A stretch of 64,000 nucleotides of DNA, from positions 45,074,001 to 45,138,000 of the forward strand of contig CM114271.1 of NCBI GenBank assembly GCA_050084515.1, written 5' to 3'. The first letter of the stretch is position 1, and each line of letters starts with the position of its first letter. Below, piece after piece: positions 1 through 15,454 of the stretch. Position numbers and translations under genes: made by a program. The DNA comes from Blasia pusilla (taxonomy: Eukaryota > Marchantiophyta > Marchantiopsida > Blasiales). The notes beneath the pieces were generated by a model. That model saw only the letters and a program-made list of their open reading frames with translations, made no database searches and was not told where the DNA came from.

Positions 1-628
1 TCTTCATCCCATTTCTAAACTTGAGTATAAATAGTGGATTGATATCATCCACATTCTCCGGATACATGTTGACATCAATCTTGGGTTGGATCCAAAATGC
101 AAAGATCTATGTAATGCAAACATGCTCCGAACTCCCTCCGTCTATGAGTCTGAAACCAACACTTGTAAGATTGTTCACTTCCTCGTGAGTGCAATTGATC
201 CCTACAGCAATACGCCTAATCGTGGGGGTATTCCCTGGAGCTCCAATGGTAGTTGGATAAGATGTTCCCAAAGCGCATGATTCATTTGGGCAGAATAAGT
301 ACTTCAATTGAACCCCGGTTCTCGTAAAATGATCAAAAGTTTTCAGCCCCAAGAAGCCTGGCACTGATCGTCCTGTCCTTGTAAAATTCTTATTTAGGAT
401 AGTGCCACATGCTCTCCTAAATCCATTTGATCCTGCTCTGCAAGTGGAGCCACGTCCAGGGTTGCTTCGAGAAATATGCCTCCGCTTGAGGTTGCAATCA
501 ACCTCAATGACCGGAATCCCATACTTTTGAACTTCCACCGAGACTGTCTGTTGGGAAGTTCTAGCAAAAGAGGCATTTTGAAATAAAACATTCATTAATT
601 TTGAAGGATTTCTTGAATTTGGGAGCAA
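1..628 (-). pseudogene. Unrecognised repeat-family protein relic, copy 1
   Basis: An open minus-strand frame runs from about 628 to 107. After an in-frame TAG near 92 it continues in the same frame to the left window edge. I do not recognise the protein. The part nearest the edge, roughly positions 20-320, matches 25,770-26,080 at DNA level in the same reading frame. Both copies share a GFRL(I/V)DGGSS(E/K)HV segment and a downstream QPKID(V/I)N segment, so a real coding sequence was duplicated. The upstream part holds scattered cysteines (CRAG, CGT, CPNESC) that could bind metal, but I cannot assign them. The similarity stops near 325, so the two copies are fragments of different length. It is probably transposon-borne. 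Confidence 0.4.
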
Positions 629-1176
629 TTCGGTGTCTTCGAATACCTGGGCAGGGTAATTTCATCATCCGAATAAACCACCGGATTCTTTCCTTGATGT
701 TGACGCTTGACTTGCTTGAAGTCAATATACTATTTTGGTCTCCAAGAGTCTCGCTCAGACTGCTCTACCACCATCTGTATGGGACATCTCAAAACACATC
801 CACGAATGTCCCCACCAATGTGGACATCTTTCTCGAGAGGAGTTCCACCTACGCATCGGTTGAAGGCTTCCACATACAGTTTTTCATAGATCTTACAGCG
901 GCTCTAACATAGAGCTCATAAATTGAAGGGCCCTTTCCCTTGGTTATGCCTTTTGTGAGGAAGATGTGGAATACTGCAGATTGTAGGATTGCTCTTGCTT
1001 GGTCTTGTTGGCATGCCTCAACGAGAGATATTTTTTGACATGTTTGTGATGAACTCTAGGAGGAATGGACACTCTTGGCTCCATTTGTGTTGGGGCAGAG
1101 GGCATTTTTGTGAATGTTCAGTCCCTGCATAGGAGAACTTGTCAATTGAAGGAGGGAACGCCTAAGTGTTCAACCC

Positions 1177-1730
1177 TTGCAACCTGTCGCAATCTGACGG
1201 GTTGCAAGCAAGATACAACTATAGGGACCAAAATCTAGCTGCAAGAAGCATTTAGTTGTAAACAACCAACCCGTCAATAAGAAGTATGAACAGAAATTGC
1301 AACCTCCATGTTGCTGACAACTACCAACGCGGGAGTGGTTCGACGGGTTGCAGCATGTAATTTGCAGGACAAGCAGCAATCCGTCGGAATCTGACGGGTA
1401 GCAAGCAGCTTTTTTCCGAAATGTTCTACTTGCAACCCATCCGAATGGGACGGGTTGCAAGTTGAACTTTTTTCACAAAAAATTACTTGCAACCCATAAG
1501 ATTGAAAGATGATTTTTTTTTGCAAAAAAGTTACTTGCAACCTGTCGGATTCCGATGGGTCGCACCTATATGTTTTTCGCAAAAAATCTGCTTGCAACAT
1601 GTTGGAATCTGACGGGTTGCAACCCGTCGGATTCGACGGGTTTCTTAACTCTGATGCAACCTGTTGGTTCCGATGGGTTGCTTAACCTACCTATTTTTCA
1701 ACCCATAGGATTCCGACGTATTGCAACCTC
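1177..1730. repeat. Array A of interspersed short palindromes
   Basis: About nine degenerate copies of an imperfect palindrome lie in 550 bp. The left arm resembles TTGCAACCCGTCGGA and the right arm is its reverse complement, with one to five bases between. Clear copies start near 1177, 1373, 1431, 1531, 1591, 1618, 1652 and 1698. Half-units lie near 1265, 1335 and 1483. The sequences between copies are unrelated to each other and 20-60 bp long. Array A copies often carry CCTGT/ATGGG in the arms, unlike arrays B and C, so it forms its own subfamily. Function unknown. Confidence 0.8.
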
Positions 1731-2880
1731 ACACTTGGACTGCATACTTGGAGAAAATGGAGAAAACTCAACTGCCGCATGAAGTTTCCCCATTGCCTCA
1801 TGCGAATGGTCCACCAACTAAGCCACAAACACAACTCTTTGTATTTTACCTCAATCGCATGCTTCCTCCACCACACATGAAGCTCTTCTTGGCACTCCAT
1901 GGCTTGTTTCAAGATTTTGCTATCCTTGCAATGTTGAAGTAGAGCTACATGCTCAGTTCTCTTAGTCTACTTGATGCAAGATTTTGTGTAGCGAGTCATG
2001 GACTGCTGCCAATGGCAAGCATCGGAACTTCCCACCCCCCCACCCCCAGAAACACTTCCTTGATAGCGATCCATCCCGGTTGGGCATTGTCCGCCATGAA
2101 GCCATATATTTCAAGAGGAGGTTTTTTTTTTTTTTTTTTTTCCTTCACCACCTCCAATTAGAGTAACCATCACATCTTCAAGCTGTCAACATCTTCCGCT
2201 TTCACCTCTCGAGGGGGACACTCTACGTATACCTCCTACATCACCTACGACGTTTTGGGGTCGGAAACCCCTAACTTATCAGTGAAATTTTTTTTTCCTC
2301 CCACTTACTTACTTTATGACCCCTACATTTTGTTAAGTAAATTTGTGTCCTTGATTTGTTTAGGGGTTTGAAAGTAAAGATAAGTACGCCTTCACGCGGC
2401 GGTCTTGTATTTTTGCACTTGATAATAGGCTATTAAAAGCTTTCAGAAATACCCAAGCCACTGCCAAACATAGTAATGATATGTAAGGTGGAATTATATG
2501 TATGTTTCCATTTAATCAATATTTAGTGCAACTTCCACTTTCCCTGTTACTTTGACACGTATGACGGAGAGGAATTGAACCTCAGTATGGTTAGGATGCT
2601 CATATGGCCACGCCGTCATCCCCCTAACATATCCCCTCCCAAAACTAGCCTATCATAAACTCATAAAATGACTTCACACTATAACATGCACATCACTTGG
2701 CAAAAGACGATACGTTGCGGATATAATCATTGATCACTCGTAAATCACTGTTATCCAATTCATATATCCTGGATATAAGACTTGGCTTCATGGACAAGCT
2801 CACATTTGAAATCACCATTTCAATGCCAATATATTGGCCATCACATGCATCATATGTGAACAAGGTGTTGCTCTTACCAA
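1731..2880. other. No gene seen; T20 tract
   Basis: I see no coding signal. A run of 20 T residues at 2122-2141 follows a purine-rich stretch. Read on the minus strand it could be the poly(A) tail of a retroposed sequence, but no element body is recognisable beside it. Confidence 0.5.
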
Positions 2881-4560
2881 TTAAGGTATTGCTTTGTGCG
2901 CCGATACCAATTGCACAATATCTGACAAACTTGTCTGTCCATCTTTTAGGAGAGGTCGGTCCAAAAGATCAATAGGAGATCTACATCTACCCCATTGACT
3001 ACCATATTTTTTTTTTATGAATAGAATGCGACCTAACCAAAACCCTTTTGTAGGGACTATTCTGTTCTCATCTAAGTCTTTTTTTTTTCTCTTCTTTGAC
3101 TTACTTGATCTAGTAGAAGGTCCAACTTGTGTAGTAGACTCAAACAAAACACCTACATCACTTCCAATGTCAACATAAAAAGTTGGGCAATCTGGATTAC
3201 TTGGTTCTTTTACCTTACCTGTAGTGTAATATGTTTTCTGTGACATCCGTGTTAGTCTATCTTTAGAAATGAAAGGATTGCAGGCCCAATCACTCACCAA
3301 AGTGGACTTGTAGTATATTCTGCCCTCAAATGTCACAGTAGGCACAACTTTATAAGGAACTCCATGTGTGCACTCCTGCAAAATTGAACTGAAAACATGC
3401 CTTACCTCATGTCTCAATATTTTTGTCTCTGTGGATGGATTATTATCTGCATCCTCAGCCAAGTCCTCACCAATCACTCTAGACTCAAGAAAGGTTGGTG
3501 CATCACTTTCCCAAGCATCAAGACTATTGAAATCCCTCTGCATTGGGTCATCAATTTATGTTTCATCAACACTAGACTCCTCGGGTGGGCAAGGGCCTAC
3601 TGTTGGTCTATGTTCAACAAAATCCTCAAAGTCATCACATGCAACTGTCTCATTTATAACAGCAGAATCAGGCCACGTCTGTGCCTTCACATCTGATGGA
3701 TGCAACCACCATTGCCTTTGACCTGTAGGCAAAGAGGACCTAGGAGACATACTTAACCTACTCAATATAGATTTTGCTTCATCCAAACCCTCTTTAAGGG
3801 CATGAACTACTAGCTCATTAGTCTGAATTAATGAATATTCAAACAAGTTATGAGCATCTTCTCCTATACCTAACGGATGGAGAGTTCCCCACACATGATC
3901 TTGCTTTGGGTGAGACTAGTCAATCTTTAATCCTTCTGGTCCAAATTCCAAGCCAGCCAGTCTATTCAATCCCACCGCACTCTCCAACAAAGAACCAAAA
4001 TCATAGTTCCGTTCATAGGCATTCATTCCACCTACCTTGCTGAAGAAGATCTCACAACAATCAGATCCTAGGAGGTGAAATGGAACTTGCAAGTATGGAT
4101 ACTTGTCACGGAAAGCACACATTAGTAATACAATAAAATGGCAAGACATGTTGATATCATGGAAAGCTTGCACTGATATCATGTTCTTCTTTGTCACAGA
4201 TCCTACACTCCTTGTCATAGAATGATCACCATATCTCAGCCAAAGTGTCTAGAGTTGAAAGAACCACGACACTTTAGATGCCAAAACTACACGACTCTTC
4301 AGGTCATACTTACATGAGAAGAAAATATCAATGTAATTACCACAAAACTCCAAGTATAGTTGGGTCCCGAGGCTTCTGTCATGGCGAACATCCATTCTCT
4401 CAAACATATCCTACAAACAAGATAATATTCTCTTTGAAGAAATTCCTTGAGGCCCATCCCAATTATGTCTGCCAGTCCTATTCACATCATCCCACTTCAA
4501 GCCATGCTCATGGATTTTGTCTATATGCTTTGAATTTTGTACAGGAGACCAAGTAGGAGG
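2881..4560 (-). pseudogene. Unrecognised mobile-element protein, C-terminal half
   Basis: Three minus-strand frames (about 4556-4219, 4218-3916 and 3894-2881) form one protein interrupted by stops and frameshifts. In order they give a segment containing HIDKIHEHGLKWDDV, a hydrophobic QAFHDINMSCHFIVLL region, LLGSDCCEIFFSKVGGM, and a C-terminal tail with VVPTVTFEGRIYYKSTLVS. From memory this layout resembles a multicopy protein of unknown function found in some non-seed plant and algal genomes, probably transposon-encoded. I cannot name a catalytic triad. The matching N-terminal half lies on the opposite strand at 5724-8469. The piece begins on its 5' side with a sequence also found next to that half, which suggests that an inversion split one copy. 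Confidence 0.5.
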
Positions 4561-5723
4561 AGGAGTTTTCAGATAGAGACTGTGTAGTTAATTGGGAGCG
4601 GCATGATAGTTGCCAAAGAGTAACTATCAAGGGAAGCTACTTCTATTCTTTGCTTTAGAGCATGGATCCCGAGCTACCAATGCATATGATTGTTTGGTAG
4701 CCACAGTATACCTCTACTGCAAGCCTCAATGAGATAAGGCTACCACTCTCAAGGAGCTGGTATTTCCCCCTAATGATACTTTTAGATGAATTCACTTGCA
4801 ATAGTCTTTGTAATGATCACAAAGAGCTTTCATCCTAGATTTCCCTCTACAACAAAAAATTGAGTTGTAACATGTTATCGCCTCAAGCAAGGCTTTTGCT
4901 CACTCCTCTTCAATGTGGGGAAAATTTCTTCAAATACCCCGGAATCGAGCGACATGTCCTAGAGTTTTGGCCTGGAATTCTCCAATAACCGCATCTGATA
5001 CTCTAGGGGTAATTGCACACAAAATGTTTTAACACCTTTAGTAAACTATTCAAAATATATAATAGCATGGATAAGATTGTAAGATACAAATTGAGACCAC
5101 TACGTTTCTGCTTGTGTTTGCACAAGCATAAACGTGGTTGATACAATGCACAACCCTTATGTTGCTCCTGATGCACTCATCTTCTTGCATCACTATTGTG
5201 ATGGATGCAAGGTATATCATGCTAGCATATACGACTTAGTGTAGTGTCGTAGATGTCCCCGTGCTTGGTGTTATGTTCAGACCCCAGGAGGCAAGAGACA
5301 CTTGCACAAAGGCTGTGATGATAATGGCAGGTGGAATTTTGGTGAGTGGCGACTTGTGTATTGCCGTCATCATACAATTCCAAAGGGCTAGTGTGTGCCT
5401 ACTCGCGAGTGAACCTACCATGGCACTAGCCCCTCAACCTTCTTTCTAAGATACTCCACTTGGGTAATAGATGAAAGTTAGGCCACTAGATTTTGGGATT
5501 TAGGACTGAGTATTTAAAAGAAAATGTTTGCCCCGTGGTGGCTTTAAACGGAATGTCTTAAATTAAGGAGATGACATGACTATATATACAAATTTATGCT
5601 AAGTGAGATTGAATGCAAAGTAGCATTTAATTCTAGAATTGCTTTGAATCTTATCTATGGTGTTGTATTCTCTGTTGTGGTTTGTATAATAGGTTTATAT
5701 GTGTATCCTCATAGTTTCCAAAG
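4561..5723. other. Spacer between the two element halves
   Basis: No coding signal. Positions about 4535-4600, read on the minus strand, match plus-strand 8708-8795. Both carry CAGTCTCTATCT, then GAAAACTCCTCC and a TACTTGGTCTCCTG-like block. The rest is AT-rich and I see nothing in it. Confidence 0.4.
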
Positions 5724-8469
5724 TTGACTTGTAGTAGAGCTAATTTCAGATTGGTTGAAAAGAGGGGTGAAGGAGAGAATGATGAGAGTATTTGTATTTT
5801 AGGTTACTTAGATGGGCAGACACTAGCAGACATGTGCTTGAAATGTTCTACAATTGTGGAATTTGATTTTGATTTCTGGGACTTCAAGCTCCCTTGTAGA
5901 ACGCACAGGGATGCAGAGAAGGTCATTCTGCTGATGGAATTGGATGGTATAGTAGGCCTATGTTATTCAACAATTACCTGTAGGCCCTTGTGGGAGGACA
6001 ATGCAAGTGTCCTCCCAATCTTCTTCAACCACCTTGTCTATTATAGCCGAGACTGTAGCAGGTTCAGCTCCAGTGTCTAAGAACCATATTGAAATTGAGG
6101 CACATCCGGTGGGTTTAATTGATATCACAAACCAAGGTTCCGTCCGGACCTCATTTGAGTCAGTGGTGATGGCAGATCCAGCTGCAAAATGCTATAATGA
6201 TGAGATAATGAGATTAGGGAAGTGGGTTGAGAAGAATGGATACAAGGATCACAATTGGAGGGTGAGGACATGGGATGATGGAACATATGTCAGTGGACAT
6301 CTAGAGTGTTTGGAGTGTAGAGTGAACTATGGGAATGCAGAGAATTCCCAAAATGTGAAAGCTATTGCAAATTGCTTTAGCAATTTTAGGACAAAGCATC
6401 TAGTTAACTCGAAACATAAGGATAGCTTCTCTAAGAGAAGGAAATTTCCTACATCATTGATGCAGCCTAGTGACATTGTTCACAGACCTGAATTTGATCA
6501 TGGTGAGGCCATTTCTAGAGGACTAGAGATTGTCTCCCACCTGAATGATGATGTTGGGGGTGATAGGGAGGTATGCCAATATGTCATACCTGTTTAAGGT
6601 CAGGTGTAGGGTGTGTGGAAAGTTGCATACAGACATGTGCCCAAAGAAATTGAATTTGGATCATAATTTGAGACAACACATGGTTAGTCGGGATCACTTG
6701 GATGCCTCTTACGTCAAGGAGGCTTCTGTGGAGATTGCATTGAGGTGCAGGAAGAGAGCGGACCAAGGAAAGCAGATACAAGGGATCAACACCTATCACA
6801 GGGATCAATCTTGAAGTTCTTCACAAGAGATAAGTCCAACGTTGGGAGCTCTTCTGAGAAAGGTGGGTGAGATCGAGCAATAGATCCAGGACTAAGTTTG
6901 CTTTGTTGGGGATTGTGGGATGAAATGGTGAAGTCGAGAGGAGATCGAATGGATGTCAAGGCTGTTCTTGATGATCAAGAGGGAGGAGCCTTGTGGGATT
7001 TTCAGTTAACCTGTTGTGCACATGTTTACAATCCTACTCTAGAGTCTCTAGTGACCATTCAAGGTTGTTTTAGACACAAGCAATGTGAAAGGTTGTCTTA
7101 CAATGGTGGCGGGTTTATGAACCTAACGTGTAGTAAATGTGAGTTAGTAAAGCGATTGGATGATTTCCTTGGTCAGGTGCACAGGGAACCAGAAGCTTTA
7201 GTGCCAAGAGGAGCTAGAGATACCAGGGGGGGGGATATGGTTGGATTGTCTCACCAAGATAGAGCACAGAATGCACGTTGCAAATGTGACTTCCAAATTC
7301 AGAAAGTAACGATGGCTTCTATCAGAGTATGCTGCCAAAGTAGTTGCCTTGAGTACTAGGCGGAGGAAACTAGAGGAATTATTAGGAGTAGCTACAGATA
7401 GGAAGGATCTGAGACTGTTCCTTAGGAATATAGTGAATGGGCATAGGATTGGGGTATTTGGTGGCAAAGAAGGGTTATGGGATTTCATGACAGATGTTGC
7501 TAGAAATCTAACTAGGGCTGCCAAGGGTTTTAGGTACGGTAAAAGAACCATAGCCATAGCCCAAGCATCCTTAGCCCACTGCTTTTAGAAGAACTTAGGT
7601 GGTCCAAGTCTAAAAACATTGAAGTGAGACAGAGCCAAGTTACCATCCTTGAGTTGGATTATGCAAAGAGATATTCATGGAGGTTGGCATAATTTTATAC
7701 GCATCAAAGCAAACTCTTGGAATTGAAGGAGATGTCCTTGTAATATTTGTAGAGGATGAAACAAGGATTAAGGAGAGGCCTAGGTGAGTGTTTTGAGATT
7801 CAATACAACAAATTATAAGCCATCAAGAATTTTCTGCTTGTGAATATAACCTAACATTACAAAGTCATGTCGGACAGATGGGAGGCCAAGTATGATATCC
7901 TGATTGGGTTTTGTGGGCCCAAAGAGGCACACCAATGTTCATATGGAATGGAAGTACTGGTCGGGGAGGGTGATGAGGACTACCATAAGATTGTAAGTAC
8001 TTTCCAAGGTTACTGTAAAGGCATGTATGCTAGAGTTATCATTGTAAATCCTCTTCATGAGTCTATGCCTAAATTGGCCATCTGTGTTACTGCCACATGT
8101 AACAAGTTCACTGCAGATTGGGTGAGACAACATCGGGTGCAGCTGAAAGCAATGTGGGATGAGTATTGTCGAGGTGATGTCGGGCCTTTATTAGGACATG
8201 CCATTGATGGGGATGCTTGTCGTAGAAAACTAATGATGGAGGATTTTAGGGGTGTTAACTCTACTACACCTAGGTATAGTGTGGGGTGGGAAGGATGGCA
8301 GTATTCTGTCTCTATTCTTCCTAATGGTGATTTGTATGGCTTTGGAGACCAAGATGCACCTCACAATGGGAAAAAAAAATTTAATCCGTCGGATAGATGC
8401 TCGCCTACTTGTGTCCTTGGAGATCAACACGCATCTTTGTCATATGTGACAAATGTCTATAACCACTAG
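5724..8469 (+). pseudogene. Unrecognised mobile-element protein, N-terminal half (zinc-finger-like)
   Basis: Plus-strand frames at 5724-6080, 6001-6597, 6545-6814, 6898-7359, 7349-7588 and 7867-8469 join into one interrupted protein. Two zinc-finger-like segments are visible. One has CLEC followed about 30 residues later by HLVNSKH (H-x5-H). The other has CRVC followed by HMVSRDH (again H-x5-H). An earlier CLKC segment may be a third. The last frame carries GPLLGHAIDGDACRRK, a VGWEGWQYSVS motif and LGDQHASLSYVTNVYNH. In related proteins this final segment leads into the part encoded on the minus strand at about 4556. The repeated fingers fit DNA binding, so a transposase-like or element-encoded role is likely but unproven. 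Confidence 0.5.
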
Positions 8470-9517
<1,048 letters not shown>

Positions 9518-9727
9518 GAAACTACAAGTCCCGACAGGCCTGGTATGTTGGGACGACATGTTCTAAAGCACTGCTCCTGGGTAGCTTATAAGGAGTGAAC
9601 CGCGTGCAAGCAATACAACAATACTCTCTATCGAGTTGCCCATTGCTGTAGTTGGAACCTGTAGTGAGCTTGCAATGTCGTTCCCTTGGTTGGTAGGTGT
9701 CGATTAGTGTGTCCTATAATCCATGTG

Positions 9728-9751
9728 ACTTGTGGCAGTTGTGCCACAAGT
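9728..9751. repeat. Hairpin near LINE 5' end
   Basis: Perfect 10-bp arms (ACTTGTGGCA and its reverse complement) around a 4-base loop. It lies about 210 bp after the (CT)n tract, in the presumed LINE 5' region. Confidence 0.7.
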
Positions 9752-10154
9752 AAGGTGTCCAGTGGACTTAGTTGGAGAAATGGAGACCTCTCCTTCTTTT
9801 GAAGCTGGATTCACGGGCCCTCCTCTGCAGCTTAATGCCAAGACTATTCACCTTGCCAGGTAGTGATGATCTCTGGGGGTAACAAGCGGGCTCTCTTTGG
9901 GCACCCTGCCGCTTGGAGGCAGCCCCTCCGCACAAATAGGACAGCGAGTCCCTGTCTGGACTCTCGGTTTGGGAGCTTAAACATTCTCCCCAGATCCTAA
10001 ATGAGTTGTTTACCAAACCTCTACATATAATCAGCGGCCTTGAGCCCAATATATCTCCGTCCTCCCAAGCTTGTGAGGAGTATCAGTTCACCTATCAAAG
10101 GCGCATACCAAAGCTCAGCATCCCCAAGCTGGCGGGGAATACCAGCATGTTTAT

Positions 10155-11371
10155 GTGAGACGATCAAAGGCCCCCTGCAGTTCAGATATGGGCAAAGAGT
10201 TCAATCTGGTCTATAGGAGGAGACAACAGTTCCACATGATCATTTTGGGTGTACGTCCCACAATAAACTTCGTCTCATTTAAGATCATGTGCGCAACTTT
10301 GGGCTTTAAATTCATGGCTACTACTGGAGTTACTCGGATGATGAATGGCCGTCAATGTATCTTCAAGGCATCCATCAAGGGCAGAGGAGGCCAATACTTG
10401 GCTTGCCACAAAAACCAAGTGTCTCAAGAATTGAGACGTGCCTACAATTGGAGGGCTATGGTAGTCGAGGATGGTTCCAGCTTGAAGGAAAGGCCCATCT
10501 CCACTAAATCGTTGGTGATCTACACACCTAATATCTTTAGTGCTCTCCAAGGAACCAACAAACAAGAGCCTGCACATGAAGAGGTTCCATGCTGCAAGCA
10601 ACCACACCTACGCCAAAAGCGTGCCCATCGATCCTCAACCCACTTAGTGACAGGTCTCCGTTTGGGTACCTGGAACTTCTGTGGACTGACCCATGCAATG
10701 AAGCAGTTGGAGGTTGCTGCAGTTTTGCTGAAAAATCAAATACATATATGAAGTGGTCAGGAAACTTGGGAAACCAAGTTAATGGAGATACCCCATGTAC
10801 CGCACTATGCATGGTTTGGAAAGATGTGCAGCACCCATGCGGACAACAACAAAGGTATGAAGGGTGTCAAGTTCTTCATCAGAGACTTTATGGTAGACAG
10901 GTGTGAGATCATCAACACAAGGCTCGAGTATGAACACAGCATATGGGTCAAAGTCCGAGCAGAGTGCAACTCGCGGGATATGTATATTGGGTGTATTTAC
11001 ATGCCTACAACAGTGTGAATCTAGCTGGCACAATGAGGCAACTTTTGATAGTGTGAAAATTGATTGCCTTGGGTTCCAGACAAAGGGGAACATAGTCTTG
11101 CAAGGAGAATTCAATAGCTGGGTGGGGCAAGGCACCGATTCCCAAGCGGAGATCGGGATGTTTTGGAGATGTGAGAGTGAATGGCAATGGCACACGACTG
11201 ATCACGATGTTGAGGGAACTTCAACTGATGGCACTGAATGATAGGCATAAGGTGGGTTCCCCGCCTTGGACTAGGGTCAACTTCAAGGAGAATGAAAGCT
11301 CCATTGTGGACTACATAGTGTGGATGAGGAACTCACGACGCGTGAGTGGGAAGATCACGGTGGATGCATGA
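10155..11371 (+). pseudogene. LINE ORF: basic leader and APE endonuclease
   Basis: The frame at 10,155-10,751 has a basic leader and then LGTWNFCGL, the usual start of an apurinic-like LINE endonuclease. The domain continues after a stop and frame change with QETWE (the conserved metal-binding glutamate), GVKFFIRDFMVDRCE and YIGCIYMPTT at about 10,760-11,018. A third frame has IVLQGEFNSWVG, where the family has GDFN, so a catalytic Asp appears replaced by Glu. The last frame gives SIVDYIVW (11,300-11,330). This enzyme nicks target DNA so that reverse transcription can begin at the nick. With at least three frame breaks and the GEFN change, this copy should be inactive. Confidence 0.75.
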
Positions 11372-11393
11372 CATTGGAAGATAAGATCATTCA

Positions 11394-12197
11394 TTGGTTT
11401 GGACAGAGTTGCAGCAAAGGCTAAAATGCTCGACCAAACCAGTGAAGACAATGATTAAGAAATGGAGGATAGAGGACTTCCAAGATGAGGGAAACAAGAA
11501 GGTATACATTGGCAAGCTGGAAGAAAATCTCTTGGCATTTGATACTTTCATTGCATCTACCGTCAAGACCTTTGGGTTCACAAGAATAAGCTGTGGACAT
11601 GGTCTTTGGCATGGTGGGAGCGTGGAGTGACAGATGTCGCCGAGATTCTTGTTGGCGGGAAATAGATAATATGCGGTAGAGCCGTCAAATGGTGGTCCTT
11701 GGAACTCAAAGGCGACCATTGCCAAACAAAGGGAAGCGTATGTAACAAGTGCCAAAGCCAGGGCGATGCATCCTTGTGGGCGAGTATGTGGCCCTATGCA
11801 AGGAAACCCATCTTCTTGTGCGCATGCACAAGAAGAAATTGAACCAAGTGACATACTCATCCATCAATGAGAATTTCACTGAGAATTTTTGCACTTCCAT
11901 CAGAAAAAGTTCTGGATGGAAGTGAAAAAATTGAGCAAGGCCATGGACAAAAACAACATAAAGGCCTTGAAGAGAAAAGAAAGTGGAATGGTGACCACAG
12001 CTAAACAGATCCGACATGTGTTGGAAGACCATTACAAGGAGTTAGGCAGGAAGCCCTCTCGGACATCCCTTGAAGAGCAGAACTTCGAGAGGGTGGTGGA
12101 GGATTTTGTTAAGATACAACGGGAGAAGGTAGATGATGAGGTTGAGTTGGGCAACCCATATAACGATTGGTTCTCCCTGGATGAGGTGGGGCAGTGA
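11394..12197 (+). pseudogene. LINE ORF: linker between endonuclease and RT
   Basis: Frames at 11,394-11,630 and 11,889-12,197 give charged, mostly helical-looking sequence (for example MIKKWRIEDFQDEGNKK and LEDHYKELGRK). Their position and spacing match the linker that joins endonuclease and reverse transcriptase in LINE ORF2 proteins. No catalytic residues are expected. The stretch 11,631-11,888 is frameshifted. Confidence 0.55.
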
Positions 12198-13071
12198 TCA
12201 AAGAACTTGTGAACCACAAAGCACGCGGTGGTGATGAGCTTGTGAATGAGCTGTTGAAGTATGGCGATGCTGCTATGGCTCGTTCTCTAGTGAGTCTCTT
12301 CAACCTGGTCTGGCGGGCAGAAGTCATCCCGAAAAGATGGCGGGTGGGACTCATTGTGAACCTCTTCAAGAAGGGTGAGCGAGAAGACCCCGAAACTACA
12401 GGGGGTATTACATTCTTGAGTGTAGTCGGGAGGCTCCTTTGCCGTATACTCAACAATAGGATCTCTGTGTACCTGGAGGAGAATTGTGTCATCAAGGAAG
12501 GCCAAGCTGGCTTCCGAAAAGCCCGAGGATGCGTGGATCACATCTTCACCTTCAGTCAGATTATCCATGGTAGGAAAAAAGAGGGGAAACCCACCTATTG
12601 CTTCTTCTTGGACCTCAAGAAGGCATATGACACTATATGGCGTGATGGGCTATCTTATAGTTTGTGGAAGGTGGGCCTCAGAGGGAAAATGTGGAGGGTG
12701 GTGGAGAGGATGTACCAGAACACAAGGAGTAGAGTTACGGTGAATGGCAAAAGAGTGGGATATTCGACATCAAGCAAGGAATGGCTCAAGGATGCCCACT
12801 CTCCCCCACTCTCTTCAACATTTTTGTGAATTCCCTATTGGAAGAAATGGAGGATAGTGGACTAGGCATACGGGTGGGCAACATCTTTGTTGTTGCCGTC
12901 ATGTTTGCTGATGACTTTGGTGGCCTCGAGGAAACAGGAGAGAAACTCCAAGAGATGATCTCCTTGACCAAAATCTGGTGTTACATGTGGAGCATGGAGG
13001 CAAATGTACTGAAGTGCGGTGTGATGATTTTCAATGGCAAGGAGGAGGACCAAGACCAACAGTGGTACTAG
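12194..13071 (+). pseudogene. LINE reverse transcriptase
   Basis: The first frame, 12,194-12,829, carries PKRWRVGLIVNLFKKG, EGQAGFRKARGCVDH and FFLDLKKAYDTIW, the RT motif A with its first catalytic Asp. A frameshift near 12,780 leads to the second frame with QGCPLSPTLFNIFVN (motif B) and MFADDFGG (motif C, the paired catalytic Asp residues). All three catalytic aspartates are present, so only the frameshift and the broken flanking domains disable it. The enzyme copies LINE RNA at the nicked target. A further frame, 12,978-13,535, continues the C-terminal part, with a RRDIAKLKWR-type segment near 13,430. Confidence 0.85.
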
Positions 13072-13856
13072 GACGAACAAGAGATCCCCCATGTGGCTAC
13101 ATATACCAATCTGGGCATAGAATTCTCGAAGATTGCATGTGGGATGCACACATCAAGAAGACTACTGAGAAAGGCCACAAGAAGGTGAACGGTGCATGTC
13201 CGATTCCTACATTGCCGGGATATCACATCAAAAGTAAAGCGCTCTGTCATTTTTGCATACCATTTGTCCTCGCTGGAATACTGAGGGCAGCGGTGTGGGA
13301 TGCCAAGACCAAACAAAGGGATAGGCTTGAAGTGCATGGTGAAGGCGTTTGGGGTATGATGTTAACCTCATCACAAACAACCCGAGTTGGTGTGAGATCA
13401 CAACTAGGTGTGGAACCCTTGGAGGATAGGCGTGACATTGCCAAGTTGAAATGGCGGAGGCAGCTGGAGACAATGGACTCCCATGGCTATCCTAAAGAGG
13501 TGATGGGGAAAACTGGACCCAAAGAAGACCCGTAAAGCAAAGGCCAAATCTTGGACAAAAAGGTTCAAGAGATTGTGCAAGCTTCCAAGCTCCCAGGCAG
13601 GCCTGAAGCTGTGGGAGCAAGATGAAAGCATTCGTGGATACCATAACCAAAGCGGTGGGCAAACGCTCACAAAGCAGAACAACATGGAGGAAGCCATGAA
13701 AATGTCGACCTCTCTCTTGACGGTATATCCGAGAAGGAAGAATTGAAGAACTATTTTAGGGGAACCCCTTGCTTGGGAATCGGCTCAAGTTCAAGTTCAA
13801 ACGGGAGAAATCCCCTTGAACCATAAGAAAAGCAAGATGGGAACACAACTAAACTC

Positions 13857-15454
<1,598 letters not shown>

